The translations under genes were made by a program, and so were the position numbers. Positions 61,251-64,000 of a DNA stretch of 64,000 bases are shown one piece after another. Position 1 is the stretch's first letter. Each line of letters starts with the position of its first letter. Under the pieces are notes generated by a model that ran no database searches, was not told the DNA's origin, and saw nothing but the letters and a program-made list of their open reading frames with translations. This stretch comes from Clostridiaceae bacterium (GTDB lineage Bacteria > Bacillota > Clostridia > Oscillospirales > Acutalibacteraceae): NCBI GenBank assembly GCA_021769555.1, contig JAETSR010000009.1, positions 20,462 to 84,461 of the forward strand, in the 5' to 3' direction.

Positions 61251-62942
61251 TTACTCTACAAGGTGCTTTTCCGTCCACTCAAACGCGGCGGTGCACACAT
61301 CCCTGACGCACCCCTCGTCAATGGGCGAGCGCATATCCACCGAGTGGGCCAGGTCGATAAACGTCTTTGTGCCGCCCAGTCTCACAAAGTCCATATACTT
61401 CCGCCAGGCCTCGTCCCTGTCCTTTAGGGAGAGGGCGAAGAACTGCAGGCTCATCACCTGGGCCAGGCAGTAGTCGATATAGTAGAAGGGGCTCTGGTAG
61501 ATGTGCATCTGCCTCTGCCAGCCCGCGCCCCGGCCGTAGAAGGGCAGGCCCTCGAAGTCCAGATAGGGGCGGTACATCTTGTCAAGCCGCGCCCAGGTCT
61601 CGTTGCGCTCCGCGGGGGTCATCTCCGGATGGCTGTAGACCTCGTACTGGAAGTGGTCCACAAGGCAGCCGTAGGGGATGAAGCTCAGGGCGTCCTCAGC
61701 GTGGGAGAGCTCGTACTTGTCGGTCATCTCCCCGAAGAACAGGTTGTGCCAGGGGGCGGTCAGAAACTCCATGCTCATGGAGTGGGTCTCGCAGCCCTCC
61801 ATACTGGGCCAGCGGTTTCCGGGCACAGGGATGGTCCTGTCCGCAATGAAGTTAGCGAAGGCGTGGCCCGCCTCGTGGGTGAGCACGTCCACGTCCCCGG
61901 AGGTGCCGTTGAAGTTTGAGAAAATAAAGGGGTACTTATAGTCCGGCAGGCTGGTGCAGTACCCGCCCGGGGCCTTGCCCTCCTTAGCCAGCACGTCAAA
62001 GAGCTCGTTTTCAAGCATTAGGTCTATAAACTCGCCGGTCTCCTTGGAGAGCTCGTGGTACATCTTCCTGCCTGCGGCCATTATCTCCTCGGGAGTGCCC
62101 TGGGGCTTTGCAGAGCCGCCCTTGAACATGAAGGTATTGTCATAAAACTTAAAATCCTCTATGCCGAGGCGCTCTGCCTGCCGGGCCTTGACCTTAACGG
62201 TAAGGGGCACCAAATCCCGAACCACCTGCTCCCTAAAGCTGCTGAGGTCCTCGGGGGTATAGCAGTTGCGGCCCATGCGTATGAAGCCCAGGGGCACATA
62301 GTTCTCAAAGCCCAGCTTCTTCGCCTGCTCGGTGCGGTTTTTCACCAGCTTATCGTAGAGCTCATCGAACTCCTCCCTGTGCTGGTCGAAGAAGCTGCCC
62401 TCGGCCTCAATAGCGGCCTTGCGCACAGACCGGTCCGGGTCCTGCTTATAGGGCCCCAGCTGGGCGATAGTGACAGTCTTTCCCATAAACTCAATGCGGG
62501 CGCTGGCGTAGAGCTTCTGATACTCGGTGGTGAGCCTGTTTTCCTCCTGCATAAGGGGGACAATCTCGGGAGTAAATGACTTAAGCTCAAGCTCGATGTT
62601 CGTGAACAGCAGCGCCCCCAGCTCCTCCTCCAGCTCCTTGCGGAAGGGGGAGGCGGCCAGTACCTCATTAAAGGCCTGCAGCTTCTCGGAGATAAGCGGG
62701 TACTGTTCGTCAAGATAGGCCTGCTCGTCCTCATAGAACTTATCCCGGGTATCAACGGTGTTGCGGATGGAGCAGATACTAGAGAGGGTGTTGAAGCGGG
62801 ACATGAGCCGGTCCTTCTCCTTAAAGACATCCAGCTGCTCCCGCGCGCCGGAGGCGGCCTCAAGCCGGGCGGTGAGCTGGTCCAGCTGTGAGAAGAGGGC
62901 GTTCATATCCGGTCTGGAATAGGGCATTTCAGAAAACTTCAT
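61251..62942 (-). CDS. pepF: Oligoendopeptidase F, M3 family
   Basis: 563 residues. The zinc-binding HEXXH motif is HEAGH at residues 356-360. The M3 helical architecture and the C-terminal YIDYCLAQVMSLQFF pattern fit M3B oligopeptidases. It should cleave short peptides in the cytosol. The ATG at 62942 is chosen because AAAGGAG precedes it at 8 bases; an upstream in-frame ATG lacks such a site. Confidence 0.94.
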   Translation of the reverse strand: MKFSEMPYSRPDMNALFSQLDQLTARLEAASGAREQLDVFKEKDRLMSRFNTLSSICSIRNTVDTRDKFYEDEQAYLDEQYPLISEKLQAFNEVLAASPFRKELEEELGALLFTNIELELKSFTPEIVPLMQEENRLTTEYQKLYASARIEFMGKTVTIAQLGPYKQDPDRSVRKAAIEAEGSFFDQHREEFDELYDKLVKNRTEQAKKLGFENYVPLGFIRMGRNCYTPEDLSSFREQVVRDLVPLTVKVKARQAERLGIEDFKFYDNTFMFKGGSAKPQGTPEEIMAAGRKMYHELSKETGEFIDLMLENELFDVLAKEGKAPGGYCTSLPDYKYPFIFSNFNGTSGDVDVLTHEAGHAFANFIADRTIPVPGNRWPSMEGCETHSMSMEFLTAPWHNLFFGEMTDKYELSHAEDALSFIPYGCLVDHFQYEVYSHPEMTPAERNETWARLDKMYRPYLDFEGLPFYGRGAGWQRQMHIYQSPFYYIDYCLAQVMSLQFFALSLKDRDEAWRKYMDFVRLGGTKTFIDLAHSVDMRSPIDEGCVRDVCTAAFEWTEKHLVE

Positions 62943-63022
62943 AAAATTAACTCCTTTCATATTTTCGTACATCTAAGGCAATTCTACATCAAAAAGCGCC
63001 CCGGGTCAAGGGGAGAGCCACA

Positions 63023-63481
63023 ATGAATAAATACTATTTAGGAGAGGTCATGGAAATGACAGATTTGCAGAACAAAAATATACGCCCCAATCTGGAGGAA
63101 ATGGCAGAGTACACCGACAGCCCCCTATTTATGCAGTTCTGCGGGGAAATAATGGAGAGATACGGCTGCACGGAGAAAATAGAATACAGCGCCTGCAGCA
63201 TGGAGCGCGGCTGGAACGTCAAATTCAGGAAAGCGGGCAGGACCCTGTGCACAATATACCCAAGGGAATGTTTTTTTACTGTGATGGTAGTTGTGGGCCC
63301 AAAGCAAAGGCAGCTTGTAGAGGAGATACTTCCGGAGTGCTCGGAGGAGCTGCGGGAGATATACAATAGTACCCGCGAGGGCAGCGGCCAGAGATGGCTG
63401 ATGATGGATGTGGAGGACAGGGGAGAGCTGTACAATGACATTCTGCGGCTGATTGAGATACGGAGAGGCAGGAAGGAATAG
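63023..63481 (+). CDS. DUF3788 family protein
   Basis: 152 residues. The pattern KNIRPNLEEMAEY near the start, followed by RGWNVKFRKAGRTLCTIYP and MVVVGPKQRQLVEEIL, matches the DUF3788 family of small cytosolic proteins with unknown role. Two starts are possible: ATG 63023 after GGGGAG, or ATG 63050 after GGAGAGG. Divergent from pepF. Confidence 0.8.
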   Translation: MNKYYLGEVMEMTDLQNKNIRPNLEEMAEYTDSPLFMQFCGEIMERYGCTEKIEYSACSMERGWNVKFRKAGRTLCTIYPRECFFTVMVVVGPKQRQLVEEILPECSEELREIYNSTREGSGQRWLMMDVEDRGELYNDILRLIEIRRGRKE

Positions 63482-63734
63482 GCTTGAGGGAGGGGGCAGG
63501 GACCACAATATTTTGAATAATTCAACTTGTTAAAATAAAAACTATATAAAATTCACGTCCAGTTCAGGAAATATTCATAATTATAGGGTACTATAACATC
63601 GTGGCAGGCAGAGCCACAAAACGACTCTTTTTCATCATATCCTCATTTTTAACTCCTTACTTCCTCTTTAAGAAGGCCGCCCTCACTGAGAGCGGCCTTC
63701 TGCTTTGCCCGCGCAAAAAATCAAAAAAAGGGGC
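63482..63734. other. A+T-rich intergenic region before the tRNA genes
   Basis: No gene was found. The stretch is clearly richer in A+T than its surroundings and includes a perfect palindrome TTGAAT-A-ATTCAA (63513-63525). A 10-bp GC-rich stem (63671-63680 with 63692-63701) lies further on. It lacks a following T-run and so is a doubtful terminator. Confidence 0.5.
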
Positions 63735-63763
63735 TTGACATTTCGGACAAATAGAGGTATAAT
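63735..63763 (+). promoter_or_regulatory. Promoter of the tRNA operon
   Basis: Perfect TTGACA (63735-63740), 17-base spacer and perfect TATAAT (63758-63763), 20 bases before tRNA-Thr. Confidence 0.9.
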
Positions 63764-63783
63764 AAACAAGCGCTGAGAGAGCT

Positions 63784-63859
63784 GCTGGTGTAGCTCAGTT
63801 GGTAGAGCAGCTGATTTGTAATCAGCAGGTCAGGGGTTCGAGTCCGTTCACCAGCTCCA
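63784..63859 (+). tRNA. tRNA-Thr (anticodon TGT)
   Basis: A complete cloverleaf of 76 bases. Acceptor GCTGGTG pairs with CACCAGC; the D arm has AGCTCAGTTGGTAGAGC. Anticodon stem GCTGA/TCAGC holds loop TTTGTAA, and the T arm has GGTTCGAGTCC. CCA is encoded in the DNA. Confidence 0.97.
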
Positions 63860-63920
63860 AACTGGGCGGTCCGGCCCGTTGAGAAGGCCGGACAAGCCTT
63901 GTATAAAATTTCATATTTAT

Positions 63921-64000
63921 GGGGGAGTTCCCGAGTGGCCAAAGGGGGCAGACTGTAAATCTGTTGTCGACGACTTCAGTGGTTCGAATCCACTCTCCCC
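63921..64000 (+). tRNA. tRNA-Tyr (anticodon GTA), truncated by the window edge
   Basis: Acceptor GGGGGAG, D arm, anticodon loop CTGTAAA (GTA), a long class II variable arm (TTGTCGACGACTTC region) and the T arm GGTTCGAATCC are present. The last acceptor bases and CCA lie beyond the window. It follows tRNA-Thr after 61 bases, probably in one transcript. Confidence 0.93.

Noticed and set aside
63721-63942. Minus-strand frame of 73 codons containing GERTRTPDLLITNQLLYQLSY
   Set aside because: It is the well-known spurious protein obtained by translating a tRNA gene backwards; it covers tRNA-Thr and its promoter.

Overview
The window looks like a chromosomal segment of a G+C-rich, motile Gram-positive anaerobe of the class Clostridia (Bacillota). 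The grounds are one very long flagellar operon with CheC, CheD, CheV and FliY, type III glutamine synthetase, the LL-diaminopimelate aminotransferase route, AGGAGG ribosome sites, TTG/GTG starts and vegetative TTGACA-N17-TATAAT promoters. The order is probably Oscillospirales or a neighbour; this is inferred from gene content only. No phage, transposase or CRISPR array was seen.

Layout. (1) 1-5727: start of a leftward gene, an FtsE-like ATPase that has lost its catalytic residues, a chemoreceptor behind two consensus promoters, a long FtsA-like protein and a small lipoprotein. (2) 5865-33090: a 27-kb flagellar operon in the order flgB, flgC, fliE, fliF-K, flgD, a small flagellar operon protein, flgE, flbD, motAB, fliM, fliY, cheY, fliOPQR, flhB, flhA, sigD, two rod genes, cheC, cheD, cheV and an EAL-HDOD gene. 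It ends at a clear terminator and has internal promoters before fliE, motB and the rod genes. fliL, flhF, flhG, cheA, cheW, cheB and cheR are not in the window. (3) 33127-43881: mixed metabolism, with a short ANT(6)-like nucleotidyltransferase, a glycogen debranching enzyme, a duplicated CmpB-type membrane protein, NAD(P)HX repair, an FMN riboswitch with the riboflavin transporter ribU, a diguanylate cyclase, type III glutamine synthetase and a 50-residue gene. (4) 44068-58377: pyrimidine and lysine/peptidoglycan genes mixed together. They are carA, a GNAT gene, a carB-dapF gene fusion, a self-duplicated lipoprotein, a LURP-one protein, a second dapF, pyrG, grpB, an AlkD-like gene, dapL, a cytidine deaminase and a sugar isomerase. 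(5) 58408-64000: HEAT-repeat protein, glpK, Uma2 nuclease, oligopeptidase F, a DUF3788 protein, tRNA-Thr and a truncated tRNA-Tyr.

How the parts connect. The flagellar operon supplies rod, hook, export gate, switch and stator, plus the dephosphorylation arm of chemotaxis (CheC, FliY), CheD and CheV. Its last gene and the separate GGDEF protein suggest a c-di-GMP link. The main novelties are the CarB-DapF fusion next to a free DapF, the duplicated CheY-P-docking peptide inside FliY, the inactive-looking FtsE paralogue, the folded leader between motA and motB, and a three-copy intergenic hairpin repeat whose stems covary.
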